Shown piece by piece: positions 1-12,335 of a stretch of DNA of 64,000 nt. Within the stretch, counting starts at the first letter, position 1, and every line of letters starts with the position of its first letter. A program made the position numbers and the translations under genes. The stretch is from positions 61,886,454-61,950,453 of the forward strand of contig CM056742.1 of the NCBI GenBank assembly GCA_029851415.1, read 5' to 3'. Origin of the DNA: Eretmocerus hayati. Taxonomy: Eukaryota > Arthropoda > Insecta > Hymenoptera > Aphelinidae. A model generated the notes under the pieces. The model was not told the DNA's origin and searched no databases. It saw nothing but the letters and a program-made list of their open reading frames with translations.

Positions 1-1195
1 AGAACGATATGGGTCATTCTGGACCAAGGTGAACATTTTGAAAATCGACGAAATTTAAAAATGCCCCAAACATTTTTTTTCCGTTAGTACTACTAGAATA
101 TAATTGAAAAAAATTTTTTTCAGATTTTTTTGGGACCCATGGCGGGCCCTGCGGATTTCCCAAGTCCCATTTTTGAGCAGTTTTTCGCCTATTTTTCGCT
201 ATCTTGGAAAATTCGTAGCTCGGACCCAAATGCATCTTTTTCATCCTAGCTGGGCGCATTTTTTTCGGTATGACGTACACTTCCAAGAAAAAAATTGACC
301 GGTCCAAAAAATTGATATCTGGTAGGTCCCACGGTTGCATCAAAAAAGGCCCAAAAATACGACTTTGCACCACCTTTGGAGGCATATAGGTCAAAATGGA
401 AGCCTCGTAGCAAAATTTTGCAGGAGAAAAAACTTGTAGGCCTTGAAAAAACCTTCATTTTCCTTTTTGGAACGTGTCATTATCTTATCTCACGTACGAT
501 CTACAGCCGATTTAAGTTGGGCATTTTTGTAAAAACGTGAAACTTCAAGGCCAATTTAAAAAAATCGTTTATTTTTTATCGACCCCAAACCTATGAGAAA
601 ATGTTCTTTCAGGTGTCTATTTGAAGCCCCAACAATAATTTGGTTGTTCCTTTCAAATCCCGATTTTATACGAGCTGTTAAAAACAGTCGAAAATACCGA
701 AAATCGTGTCGAATTCGGGCCTTATCATGAAGCTTCGTGGACTGGGTCTTCCCTTGCTCTCGATACGTGGACTCTAATTATACAGCACTCGGCATAAAAT
801 ATTGTGGAAGATGGGACCTAGAGCTGGAAAATGGCCTCTCGTGCGATGCTTTACGATGGAACCGTCCAAAACTAGAGTAAATTGAGTAAATACAAGATAA
901 ATCGAGGAAATCGATTGTGATGCATCTCTCACTTAACTAGCCCGCGCTCACTAGCCCAACCGGCCGCTTTGGCACTCCGCGTATGCTCCGCACTGCATGC
1001 CATCCTCCGTTTATGCGGGAGTGATAAGAGATATTAACAGCTGATGCAGTATTGTCAGGTATTATCCAGTATAGATAGAGATAAGAAGGTTCTCTAATCT
1101 CCGTTACAGACTGTAGACTGTACGAGGTTTCGGTTGTTAGTGACCACCACGTAAAAATTGTATGTGTCAGTCAGCGTCCCGATCAGAAATTTTGG

Positions 1196-2020
1196 CACCT
1201 TCCCCGCGGGGTTTGCCCCGAAGATGGACCAAATGTATTGTGAAGCATATGAAGTGTAACGCCTTCCCCGCGAGGCACCCGCGAGGTATCGTCGGGGCGA
1301 TATTTGCGCAAAATTAGTGCAGTTTCCGTTGAGACCTTTAAAATAATTTCGGATATGTTTGTAATGTTATCACTAGTATGTGATTGTTTAAGTAAAGTAT
1401 GTTCAAGTAGAGTTGAAAATTCATCGAAGACCTGGGAAAGCCTCATAAGAGCTACTAATATCGAGCTTGTGTTTACTTCTACTGAGGGCAAATAGTCACT
1501 TGACTTTGCAGCGTTTGACGAAGAAATTAATTTTGCTGGACTGAGATTTGTGTGAAAAGTGAGTAGTGCTGATCAATGATATTAAAATACAGTATGTTCA
1601 CGTTAAATGCCTGTGTTGAAATTTCCATCATACACCGACAGAAGTGAGGTTAACTCTGAGACACTATGCAGGAATGTTGTGAAAGTGATCAGATACTTTG
1701 CGGGGGCCCTGCGGGGAAGGCGTTACACTTCATATGCTTCACAATACATTTGCCCTAATACCCGCGATGTTCGAGGCATGGCGTAAAAATGCTCGGGGCA
1801 ATTCCGCCATGGTTTGGGGCAACCCCGAGGGGAAGGTAATGACGGTCAGCGGCCATTCGAGATCTCCCATCTCACTCGCACCTAATAGGTTATCCCATGA
1901 GTACGAGGGAGACGACAGATCTCGAACGGTCACTGACCGTCATCCCATTGCAGTTCACCTCATGGCGTGAAGATAACAAAAGTTATCTTCACGCCATGGT
2001 TCACCTTGATCTCGAGTGTA
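1196..2020. repeat. Spacer of foldback element 1 with nested inverted repeats
   Basis: The loop between the arms is itself partly palindromic. About 70 bases around 1205-1275, including GAAGCATATGAAGTGTAACG, return inverted around 1700-1770. No protein domain is recognisable in the short open frames here. Confidence 0.65.
1961..1998. repeat. Perfect 17 bp stem, 4 nt loop hairpin
   Basis: CATGGCGTGAAGATAAC at 1961-1977 is followed by AAAA and then its exact reverse complement at 1982-1998. It lies just inside the right arm of foldback element 1. Confidence 0.9.
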
Positions 2021-3407
2021 CCAAAATTTCTGATCGAGACGCTGACTGACACATACAATTTTTACGTGGTGGTCACTAACAACCGAAACCTCGTACAGTC
2101 TACAGTCTGTAACGGAGATTAGAGAACCTTCTTATCTCTGTCTATACTGGATAATACCTGACAATACTGCATCAGCTGTTAATATCACTTATCACTCCCG
2201 CATAAACGGAGGATGGCATGCAGTGCGGAGCATACGCGGAGTGCCAAAGCGGCCGGTTGGGCTAGTGAGCGCGGGCTAGTTTAGTGAGAGATGCATCACA
2301 ATCGATTTCCTCGATTTATCTTGTATTTACTCAATTTACTCTAGTTTTGGACGGTTCCATCGTAAAGCATCGCACGAGAGGCCATTTTTCAGCTCTAGGT
2401 CCCATCTTCCACAATATTTTATGCCGAGTGCTGTATAATTAGAGTCCACGTATCGAGAGCAAGGGAAGACCCAGTCCACGAAGCTTCATGATAAGGCCCG
2501 AATTCGACACGATTTTCGGTATTTTCGACTGTTTTTAACAGCTCGTATAAAATCGGGATTTGAAAGGAACAACCAAATTATTGTTGGGGCTTCAAATAGA
2601 TACCTGAAAGAACATTTTCTCATAGGTTTGGGGTCGATAAAAAATAAACGATTTTTTTAAATTGGCCTTGAAGTTTCACGTTTTTACAAAAATGCCCAAC
2701 TTAAATCGGCTGTAGATCGTACGTGAGATAAGATAATGACACGTTCCAAAAAGGAAATTGAAGGTTTTTTCAAGGCCTACAAGTTTTTTCTCCTGCAAAA
2801 TTTTTCTACGAGGCTTCCATTTTGACCTATACGCCTCCAAAGTTGGTGCAAAGTCGTATTTTTGGGCCTTTTTTGATGCAACCGTGGGACCTACCGGAAT
2901 CAATTTTTTGGACCGGTCAATTTCTTCCTTGGAAGTGTATGTCATACCGGAGGAAATGCGCCCAGCTAGGATGAAAAAGATGCATTTGGGTCCGAGCTAC
3001 GAATTTTCCAAGATAGCGAAAAATAGGCGAAAAACTGCTGAAAAATGGGACTTGGAAAATTCGTAGGGCCCGCCATGGGTCCCAAAAAAATCTGAAAAAA
3101 ATTTTTTCCAATTATATTGTAGTAGTACTAACGGAAAAAAAATGTTTGGGGCATTTTTAAATTTCGTCGATTTTCAAAATATTCACCTTGGTCCAGAATG
3201 ACCCATATACATAACTGTGGACCAGGATCACTGAGGACCACTCTTGACCTTCTACTGTGATTCTCTTGGTCTTATCCACATCGAAACATAATGTGCGGGT
3301 GATGAAATTTGAATCTTGAGCTGAAACACAAGATCCTAGTGTCAGATTTTGATTTTGACCCGGTCATTCTCCAAAATCTGCGAAAAAACAGGGTGGGCAC
3401 ATTCACG

Positions 3408-6400
3408 CCGCCGCACTATCGTTGTCACATTCTAACTCTGGCCAAGAATTGCTTCAAAATTGGTTTCGGCCTATCGGGGTAAATCGAACGGCATTTGCTC
3501 CGTAATTGACGAGGCTAGGAGATGTGCTGATCTGATTTTGTCTCATACAGAGGAGGTAGGGGTGGGGGCGCGTTGAACGCGGAATGCGGTTGGAGATCGA
3601 TATTCCGCCGAAATGAAACGCACGCGGGGCGAGTCAGTAGTTTTACTGCCGATCTGCAATCACTTGGGGTACGTTCTAGAGGTAGATGACAGTATTGTAA
3701 GCTCAACCCCGAGTCTGAGCATCACCGCAATCAGCTCTGAGATCGGTTCTGAGCTAAGAAGAGGTGATGAATGCTACAAACTAATCAATTATACTGGATT
3801 CTGAGTTGTAGATGATTCTACTGCCAACTCTCAACCCTTCTCAGAAAATTTCTCTATCCATTCTCAGAATCTTGAGTCTGGGCACAGTTCTGAGAATTGC
3901 TGCGGGGAATTTTGAGATCGGTTCAGACTTATTTTGTGGCGGGAATGTCTCTTCAGATCTGAAGGGGCATTCGAGATGATCGATTTTAGCTCAGAATGCG
4001 ATATGCTGCCAGATGAAAAACACTCTGGGTGTATTTCTAGAGCATTGAACAGAATTTTCAGCCTGGTCTCAAGTGTCTGGGAATTGCCGCAGAGGAATTG
4101 GAGATCAATACCCAGAGGAGGCTGTCTGACCGTGCAGAATAAAAAATGAATCGTAATTTCTAGGGGGGGAAGAGAAGGTACTGCCGATCTGTAATAACTT
4201 GGAGTACTTTTTGAGAGTGGAGAGCAGTATTTTGAGTTCATCTCCATGTATGAGGATCAACGCAATCAGCTCTGAGATCGATTCTGAGCCATGGAAGGGT
4301 AACGAGCCTTGATGATTAGTCGGGGATAGTGAATTTTGAGTCGAATACAATCCGACTGCCGATTCAAAACTCGTTCAAGCATATTCTCCCATAAATTCCT
4401 AGAATTTTGAGCCCAAAAACAGGTCTGAAAATCGCTGAGAATTTGAGATAGATTTTGATTCATTTTGTGGCAGAAATGTGTGTTCAGATATGGCAGACAT
4501 CCGAGGATGATTGATTTTACCTCAGAATTCGATATGCTGCCAGATCAGGAGCACCTTGAGTGCGATTCAGGGAAATTGAATGGAATTTTGAGACTAATCG
4601 TCAGTCTAGAAATTGCCGTGGAAGAATCCCAGATCAATATTCGTCAAGATAAAGCTGCGAAACAGTGCAGATTATTCAAGAAACGGTGGGTTCTAGGTAG
4701 CAAATAAGTATACTGCCGATCTACAATGACTTGGAGTAAATTCTAAGAATGCAAATCAATATTTTGAGCCCGATCTCAGGTCGTAGAGTCATCGCAATTG
4801 GCTCTGAGACTGATCCCAGATCGAGGAAAGGTGATGAGCGCTGCGTATTCGTCGGAGATAGTGGTTTCTAGATCGGAAACTTCTCTGCTGCTACCAAGAA
4901 AAGCTCCCTCGTTTTCTTCACCATCACTCACGAAAATTTCGAGCCCAAGCACGGCTTTGAGAATTTCCGTGGTCAAGTTTGAGATAGGATTTGATCTCTT
5001 CCGAGTTGGGAAAGTCTTACCAGTACAAGATTCGATAAAGAATGGCCGATCTTAGCTCGGATTTTGATATGCTACAGAGTCGAGCGAACTCTGAGTAAAT
5101 TCCTCAAGTGCCGTTTAGAATTTCGAGCCTGATCCGATGTCGAGAAATTGCTGCTGAGAGATTTGAGAACGATATTCGCCCAGTAGAAGCTGTTTAGTAA
5201 TGCAAACTATTCAAGGAATGATGATCTTCAGGTTGAAGGAAATCATACTGCCGATTTTCAAAAACTTGCAGTACATGCAGAAAATGTTAGGGGTTATGAG
5301 AAGCCCAACCTCGTGTCTAATACTCACTGCAATCAGCGCTGGATCGAGTCTGAGCAAAGGAAAATCAACTAGTGGCGCGTATTAGTCGCAAATGATGGTT
5401 TTTGAGTCAGAGACGGTTCTACAAACCTGACATGAATCAGGGATAACTGATCTCAGCTCGGAAATTGATATGCTGCCACCACCAAAACACTTGGAGTGAA
5501 TTTGTCGAGTATTTAGCAGATTTTCGACTTCAATCCGTAGGCCAGGGATTGCTGCAACGAATTTGGGAAGAATATCCGTCCAGAAAAAGTCGTCGAGTGA
5601 TGCAAACTATTCTAAAAACGTAACCAAGTCATTGTAGATCGGCAGTATGATTATTCGTCACCTAGAACTCACCGTTTCTTGAATAATCTGCACTGTTCTG
5701 CAGCTTTTTCTTGACTGATAATAATCTGGGATCCTCCTCCGCCAACTTCTAGACTTGAGATCAGGCTCAGAATCCTATTCAATGTTGTGAAATCACACTC
5801 AAAGTGTTTGTGATTTGGCACTATATCGAATTCTGAGGTGAAATCGATCGTTCTCGGATGTCTGTCATACGTGAACAGACATTCTTGCCACAAAATATAT
5901 CAGAATCGATCCCGAATTCTTCCTCAGCAATTTTCACAGCTGTGTTAGGGCTCGAAATTCTGGAAAATCATGGGAGAATGTGAGAATCCATTATCCTCGA
6001 CTAATTACACTGCGCAGCAGGATTTGTGTCTGGAATAACGCATGGACCGGACCAAGATTGTCTTGTGTATTTTCCGACGCCGAAACCAAATTCGACCTCA
6101 TATTTGCACCTACACGTCAGAATTCTCTCTTAATGATAAAAACTGATCCTGTATAGAACAGCATTCTTCACGATTCTTGCTAATTTTAAGAACTCAAAGT
6201 CTCTTAGCCAGACAGTCCAGATAGGTGAAAACGCATATCAAAATATGTTCACCTATGTATTCTGACCCGCTGGACACAATCCTCGTGTTTTCAGAGCGCT
6301 ATATATCAACTTCGAAGCCGTATGAGCTCATTAGTCCACCTGGTATTCGGGAAGAAGTCTCATTTTGAAACAATTCTTCGAAAAATCATAAAACAGTCTA

Positions 6401-6985
6401 GAATGGATCCAAAGAGACATCTCGAATGCCCCTCCAGATCTGAAGAGACATTCCCGCCACAGAATAAGTCTGAACTGTTCTCAAAATCCCCCGCAGCAAT
6501 TCTCAGAGCTGTGGCCAGAGTCAGAATCCTGAGGATGGATGAAGGAATGTTCTGAAAAGGGTTGAGAGTTGTCAGCAGAATCATTTCTGACTCAGAATCC
6601 AGTATAACCGACTAGTTTGCAGCATTTATCACCTCTTCTCAGCTCATAACCGATCTCAGAGCTGATTGCGATGATGCTCAGACTAGGAGTTGAGCTTACG
6701 ATACTGTCAACTACCTCCAAAAGATACTTCAAGTGATTGCAGATCAGCAGTAGAACTACTGACTCGCCGTGCGTGAGTTTCGTTCCGGTGGAATATCGAT
6801 CTCCAACCCCATTTTGCGTTCAACACGCACCCACCTCTACCCACTCTGTATGAGACAAAATCAGATTAGCACATTCCCTAGCCCTGTTGATTATGAAGAG
6901 AATGCTCTTTGATTCATCCCGATAGCTTGAAACCAATTTTGAAGCAGTTTTCGACCAGAGTTGGAATGTGACGATAGTGCGCCGT
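3408..6985. repeat. Large diverged inverted repeat 2, built of ~534 bp tandem units
   Basis: The outer parts (3408-~4000 and ~6390-6985) are reverse complements with substitutions and small indels. Inner parts also pair, for example 4440-4740 with ~5630-5930, around a centre near 5190. Within the left half a unit beginning ACTGCCGATCT recurs at 3645, 4180, 4712 and 5247, giving spacings of 535, 532 and 535. Inverted copies of the same start lie near 5647 and 6750. Many short open frames exist but stops are frequent and no protein family is recognisable. This looks like an old foldback element with tandem arms or an inverted satellite; no target duplication could be defined. Confidence 0.75.
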
Positions 6986-7557
6986 TCGGGGTGGATGTGT
7001 CCGCCTATGCCTCGCCTGCGTCCAAAGCACCCAGCTCATACATTGTGGTGTCTTTGATATTCTTCTCCATATATTCCCCCTTAGTTGAAATGGATGACTC
7101 ACTAGAAGTTACTCAGAAGTATGGAGGACTAGGAATGATCCATTAGTGGGATGATTCGATGAGAATGACTCATCAAAATTTACTCCTCAGGAGAACTCAA
7201 AAATCATTTCAACAATGAACGTATCATGCAGCAGTTTCCCTCTTCATATCTCGAGACGTAGAATATTGTTTTTAATCGGATTCTTGAAATGACTAATTTT
7301 GGGTAGAGCTTTTCGAATGAATCATTCCAAACGTATCGTTTCTCGAAAGATCTACTACCTAGTGTTTCGAATCCCTGAGTCACCTTCGATGGGTCATTTC
7401 TTCAAACCAGGATCTACGTTAACACTGCAGATATGTCTCGACATATGCACCTCCAACCAACGTCTGAGGAATCCGTCTTCGATATTAATCCAGGATTGTG
7501 TGAATGAATTTGGGAATATTTGGAGAACAGAACTCGCCGGAGTTACTGAATGGATCA
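6986..7557. other. Unassigned stretch
   Basis: This lies between inverted repeats 2 and 3. A frame at 7299-7598 runs into the next repeat but shows no recognisable domain. I see no gene, RNA or clear repeat here. Confidence 0.5.
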
Positions 7558-8247
7558 AAGGACCCCGCACCAAATACATTGTTTTTGGGTCTCTGTAATT
7601 TTCATCGAGACTTGGCAGACAGATAAATCGAAATGCGCTGAACAAATGTTCAAATGAAGTCGAGTTTCTATCGGTTACGGTTATTGAGATATTTGTCCCG
7701 AAAGCTGTGGAAAATGCAGGCCATTGTGGAGGTTAGGATAGCGAATCGAACGTCAACATTGGCACAATATATACATATAGCATCTTTGCACTCGGCGCTC
7801 TTTTGCAGTTTCTGGGTGGCTTTGAGGCTGCAGTAGATAGATTTATGATTAAGAAAGAAACAAAAGAAACCTCAAAAATTGAGCTTGAATGATTTATCAA
7901 CGAAAACAAGGCCTGAATATCGTTTGCTAGCTGTCTCAAGGGAAGTCGAATATTCAAGCCTACTCGAATGCTGAGTTTCGGGTCGCGTTACTCGGTCCTT
8001 GTGTTGTTTCTTTCCAAGATGTCAGGGACTGAAATAAATACATGTCTTACTGATAAAGTATAGATTCGTTTCATTCAAATGATGTCTAGATTATTCGAGT
8101 TGAATACTACAAGGTCTTCATCATGTGCGTGGACGGAATATACACTTTTTCATGTTCTTATAAAAGGAAGGAAGAAGAGACAAGTTGATCCATTGACCGA
8201 TTGGTTGGTTAGTTGAATGATGAAACGGGCTTGTCTATACGGCTGGA

Positions 8248-8539
8248 TTCGCGTACGCGAAACTGGGGTTCTGGTGGATGACGCATGTAACGTCTTCGCC
8301 GGAAAAATCCCTAGGGAATCCTTCGCGTACGCGAAAGACCGCGGCCCCTGGGCCCAGTCTTCGCGTACGCGAAAGGGCGCATTCTTCACGAGCTTCGGAA
8401 AGCCGCCTCGTGAAAGTCTTCGCGTGCGCCAACTAGAAGATTCTCCGCGTACGCGAAGGGGCCATGGTTTCGCGTGCGCCAAAACTTTGCAAGGTACCGG
8501 TCCGAATCTGGAGAACAGGCACATTCTCGCGTACGCAAA
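8248..8539. repeat. Cluster of interspersed 14 bp palindromes TTCGCGTACGCGAA
   Basis: Exact copies start at 8248, 8322 and 8360. One- to three-base variants start at 8419 (TTCGCGTGCGCCAA), 8444 (TCCGCGTACGCGAA), 8469 and 8526, and more degraded traces lie near 8568, 8631 and 8719. Spacings are irregular (74, 38, 59, 25, 25, 57) and the intervening sequences differ. Because the motif is palindromic, both strands show recurring short peptides in shadow frames, but I do not think these are translated. The irregular spacing and variable repeats do not fit a CRISPR array. Confidence 0.85.
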
Positions 8540-8743
8540 GGGTGAACTCTTCAAGAGTTCCTGGTTTCACACACGCGACAATGGCGTGGAATTGATTCTC
8601 GCTTCAATACAAACTCATAGGAGCACCTGCTGCGTGCGCAAGCAGCTGAAATTCGAAATTCTATCTTCACATGACCTATAGGTCGGAATTGGAAATTTGC
8701 GAATGCTTAAGGTGTTTTTCGCGTGTGCTACATCTATAAATAA

Positions 8744-8768
8744 TATATATATATATATATATATATAT
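8744..8768. repeat. (AT)n microsatellite
   Basis: An uninterrupted AT dinucleotide run sits at the inner edge of the right arm of foldback element 3. Confidence 0.95.
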
Positions 8769-9517
8769 GCTACATCTTACAATAACCTAGACATCATTTG
8801 AATGAGAAGAATCTATACTTCATCAGTAAGACATGGATTTATTCCAGTCCTTGACATCTTGAGAAAGAAACGACACAAGGACCGAGTAACGCGACCCGAA
8901 ACTCAGCATTCGAGTAAGCTTGAATATTAGACTTCCCTTGAGCCAGCTAGCAAACGATATTCAGGCCTTGTTTCCGTTGATAAATCATTCAAGCTCAATT
9001 TTTGAGGTTTTTATTGTTTCTTATCATGAATCTATCTACTGCAGCCTCGAAGTCACCCAAAAACTGCACAAAAGCGCCGAGTGCAAAAGTGCTATATGTA
9101 TACATTGTGCCAATGTTGACGTTCGATTCGTTATCCTAACCTCCATAATGGCCTGCATTTTCCACAGCTTTCAGGACAAATATCTCAATAACCGTAACAG
9201 ATAGGAACTCGACTCCATTTGAACATTTGCTCAGCGCATTTCAATCTATCTCTCTGCCAAGTCTCGTTGAAAATTACAGAGACCCAAAAACAATGTATTT
9301 GGCGCGGGGTCCTGTAGCTGACCAGCATCAGGTGGATACATTCAGCCTGGCGAGCCGGTAGTCGATGGTGTCTCTCTTTGATCGTCGTTCCAAACAACCG
9401 TCGCACTTGAGCCCGGTCGACAGAGCTCAACAGAATTCTTGGATAAACCAAACTCAACTGACCTGTAGCAGTTGGACAAATCCATTGATCATTTCACCCT
9501 GGTCCAAACGGAAATTG

Positions 9518-9700
9518 ACGTGATTTCTCACCTGATTTCTTACCTGCTCCTACACATGATTTCTCACTCGATTTTTCACGTGATTTAGCACGTTACCCAA
9601 CGGACCACGTTCGTCAGGTACTTAATCACGTGGAAAATCACATGAGAGTCCACTGGAATCGATCGTGCGATTCCACGTGCGATCCACTGAAACGATTCAA
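9518..9700. repeat. Left subterminal inverted repeat of CACTA-like element
   Basis: This segment contains repeated GTGATTT.TCAC and CACGTG words and pairs with ~12130-12335. Confidence 0.75.
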
Positions 9701-11322
9701 CTGCTTGATATTGGCGGGTCTATGGGTTGGTCGTGGAAAACTAGTGATGGGTGTCTTTCTGGAAAAAATTGTCACTCAGATGAACAAGCTTTCAACTGAT
9801 GGAATGACCTGCGAAAATAAGGGACAAGAAAGAACTATCAAGTTGTTTGTTCTGCAATGCAGCGTGGATACTATCGCCCGATTCCCGATGAACGGGACCA
9901 AACAGTTTAATGGCCGTTCTGGATGTGATTGGTGTTTGCAAGAAGGTATTGTTCCAAGGGTGAATCCCAACGACAATAGTCGAGTCTATCCATATGAGTT
10001 ACCTCTGGGAAGCCGCACGCGAGAGATTACAATCCTATTCGTCGATCAAGTACTGAGGAATGATGAAGCTTTCATATGCGTGGTATATCCTTCAGCGTTA
10101 GTGAATTTGCAGGAATTCGATATCATGAATGGATTCAGTCCGGAATATATGCACACGTACTTGGCGGCTGTAGTGACTCAAATCATTGAGTATTTTATAT
10201 CCTAACTTCCTTCCATGGAGTTTGAGGAGTTGAACCAGTCATTGACAAAGATTAGAGTGCCGAATCAAATTGGCCGCCTATGAATGTAGGAGTGGATTCA
10301 AATGCAAAGAGTGGGAGAAATGGGCTCTCTATTACAGCATTCCTCTTCTGTCTAAATACATGAGGAATGGAGACCAACTAGAACACTGGTCCTTGTTGGT
10401 GGACTCTCTACATATAAGCTTCAAAACAGACATCAGTTATGAAAACTCAAATTAAATCAGTAAAATGTTACATCTATTCGTTCATGATGTGAATCAGTTT
10501 ATCCTTCTAAAGCTCTTACTTTCAATGTTCATCAATTATTGCATATCGCAGAGAGCATCTGCAATCGGTGACCATTGTGGACACACTCAGCTTTCGCTTT
10601 TGAATCTGCTTATAGGAAACTACTGGCTTCAATCCATAGCGAGAAAGGAATAATCCTTCAGATCATCAGATACTCAAATTTGTTTAGATATCGTCAGATA
10701 CTTGAAGATATTGTCTATCTGAACTGCAGTGACATCGAAAGAAGTTATTTCGACAACATATCAGGAGCCCTCAATGGGAAAGTTGTGAAATTGAACTCAG
10801 GTACTTACTTTGGTACTGGCCGGGACATCAGCGATACATTAGCTGCGGAATACGGAATTCCGAAACAAATTTTGGCTTCCAGGAGAGCTTTTATCAACGA
10901 GAGTTCATTCCGTCGTCCCCGACGAAAAAAAACACGTCCCCATTCAAGAATGCATTGGGAGAACAATGGGAGGTGTTTTTCTTCTTCGGGGGCGACGATT
11001 TATGACATCACAGAAAGGAAATGGGAGAACATGCAACTATTACGCTCGTCTGGAAAGAGGAAAATTCATTAGGATTAAACGGTTCTTGATTGATTTTGAC
11101 AACGATGTCGAGCACACTGAATGCCGATTCTTAAAAGTGCGGAAACATCAAGTTTTTGATTATGTTCACAAAGTAACCGGTACGGATGATCAAGAAAGAT
11201 TGATTAGTACGGGAGAAATCGACTATAATCGTGTCTTCATTAAAGATGTGGTTAAGCGATTCATCGTGCCTGTACCCAATGAGTTATACTATCAAGATAT
11301 TGTTTCGGAGAATATTTGGTGA
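9700..11322 (+). pseudogene. TNP2-type (CACTA-like) transposase relic
   Basis: Pieces of one transposase lie in order in different frames. At 9700-10205 the protein has LAGLWVGRGKLVMGVFL, a CSVDTIARFPMNGTKQFNG segment followed by the CDWC motif, and a DIMNGFSPEYMHTYL segment. This matches the known animal pattern of a glycine-rich start, a CxWC after an FNG motif, and an aspartate-containing YMH motif. At 10270-10455 comes KEWEKWALYYSIPLL, at 10575-10930 an F-FES-YRKLLASIHSEKG segment, and at 10966-11322 a C-terminal region. The frame changes near 10210, 10460 and 10950, so without introns the product is broken. Neighbouring CACGTG inverted repeats support assignment to a CACTA-like element. 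Family identification is from motif memory, not a search. Confidence 0.65.
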
Positions 11323-12129
11323 AGAAGAGACTATCTTGTAACGGACTTCTTCATGTTGAGCCTGTCCCATAATTGTACTGGATGCAGATATAGAATTGAG
11401 ATCATTTTGTATGTATGTACATCATTTTGAGATATGAGGGTCGACATTAACATCTTGATACAGAACTCGGATCAAAGAAAAGTGACCCGACAGTTGAATA
11501 TGCAAGGTCGACTATACGAAAGTACATACTAGGAATCGCATAATCGGCATACTAATGCCGATTGGGAAAAAGTACATGAAAAACGTCTTTTGTTCGTTGT
11601 TGACTTCGATGGTCAATCTTTGACTGAAGCGATCAGAATAAAAGATAGTGAGTATCATTGTCGACTCCCACGGAGTCTCTCGTTTCACCTTACGTGAAAG
11701 CATATCTTGCAACAGGATTCTGTAAGTGGATCATTCCATGAATATAAACTTTTTCAGTCATCCCGAAAATAAAAGAGCTATTCTTCTACTTGTGTCTCGA
11801 CTTTCTCTCTCCATGACTTTATACAACGGGTTCTTTCCCCGAAGTTATCATCAGTGTCGCATATCTGGTCTCAACATTTTGTTTACCTTGTTTCATCCGT
11901 CAGAATTGACGAGTAGTGCGCCAGATATCCACTTTCGCGGATCGATTCCGAGTATTCCCTTCAGTCTGCGTATGGAAGGGTAAATGAGAAGCGATCTCCT
12001 CGTGTTCCGATCGACAGGATAGGCACCTTATTAGCGTATTATTTCCATGATTTTGAACCGTGAATTATCTCCTGTTTTTGATACAAATGTCCTACGTGTG
12101 AATTCAATTATGCTCCTCCCCTTATGGCA
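11323..12129. other. Non-coding interior of the CACTA-like element
   Basis: Several short frames occur on both strands, but none has a recognisable domain. I see nothing else here. Confidence 0.45.
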
Positions 12130-12335
12130 CGTAAAATCCCATGTGTCACCGCACGTGCGATCTCACGTGGACTCTCATGTAATTTTCCACATGATTAAGC
12201 ACTTGACGAGAGTGGTCCGTTGGGTAACGTGCTGAATCACGTGAAAAATCGTGTGAGAATCCGAGTAGAAAATCAGGTAAAAAAGCAGGAAAGAAATCAT
12301 GTGGAAAATCACGTGATTGAGCACGGGATTTTTCA
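12130..12335. repeat. Right subterminal inverted repeat of CACTA-like element
   Basis: This is the inverted partner of 9518-9700, with many CACGTG, CATGTG and AATCACGTG words; the best-conserved part is 12168-12245. Confidence 0.75.

Larger units (their letters stand above)
11..3204. mobile_element. Foldback-like element 1 with ~1.18 kb inverted arms
   Basis: Bases 11-1195 reappear, nearly identical by eye, as the reverse complement of 2021-3204, leaving an ~825 bp spacer. The outer tip reads GGGTCATTCTGGACC on both sides and is bordered by ATAT on both sides; because ATAT is palindromic, the target duplication (if any) cannot be told from the repeat end. Short open frames on both strands of the arms mirror each other and carry no recognisable domain, so I regard them as non-coding. 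No transposase is visible, so this would be a non-autonomous foldback or long-TIR DNA element. The family is unknown. A transcript through it would fold into a hairpin about 1.2 kb long. Confidence 0.85.
7558..9315. mobile_element. Foldback-like element 3 with ~535 bp arms
   Basis: Bases 7558-~8098 recur as the reverse complement of ~8783-9315 with scattered substitutions. The arms meet the spacer in the motif TAGACATCATTTGAATGA on the right side and its complement on the left. No transposase frame is visible. The ~685 bp spacer carries a cluster of interspersed short palindromes and an AT microsatellite, listed separately. Flanks show no convincing target duplication by eye. Confidence 0.75.
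9518..12335 (+). mobile_element. Decayed CACTA/EnSpm-like DNA transposon
   Basis: A region with transposase remnants is bracketed by CACGTG-rich inverted repeats. Bases 9567-9643 are the near-exact reverse complement of 12168-12245, and the similarity extends more weakly to about 9518-9700 and 12130-12335. Both sides consist of short degenerate units such as CACGTGATT and TCACGTG, which resembles the subterminal repeats of CACTA elements that bind their own transposase. I could not define the extreme CACTA/CACTG tips or a 3 bp target duplication, so the outer limits are approximate. Confidence 0.7.

Noticed and set aside
14..3111. Mirror-image open frames of 60-126 codons in foldback element 1
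   Set aside because: The same peptides appear on both arms because the arms are inverted copies; none shows a domain.
8248..8539. CRISPR-like array of palindromic repeats
   Set aside because: Repeats are only 14 bp, variable and irregularly spaced (25 to 74 bp), and the context is a eukaryotic transposon; there are no cas genes.
8150..8681. Overlapping 134 and 154 codon frames with recurring FAYAK/SRTR motifs
   Set aside because: The peptide repeats arise from the palindrome TTCGCGTACGCGAA read on both strands; there is no start context or domain.
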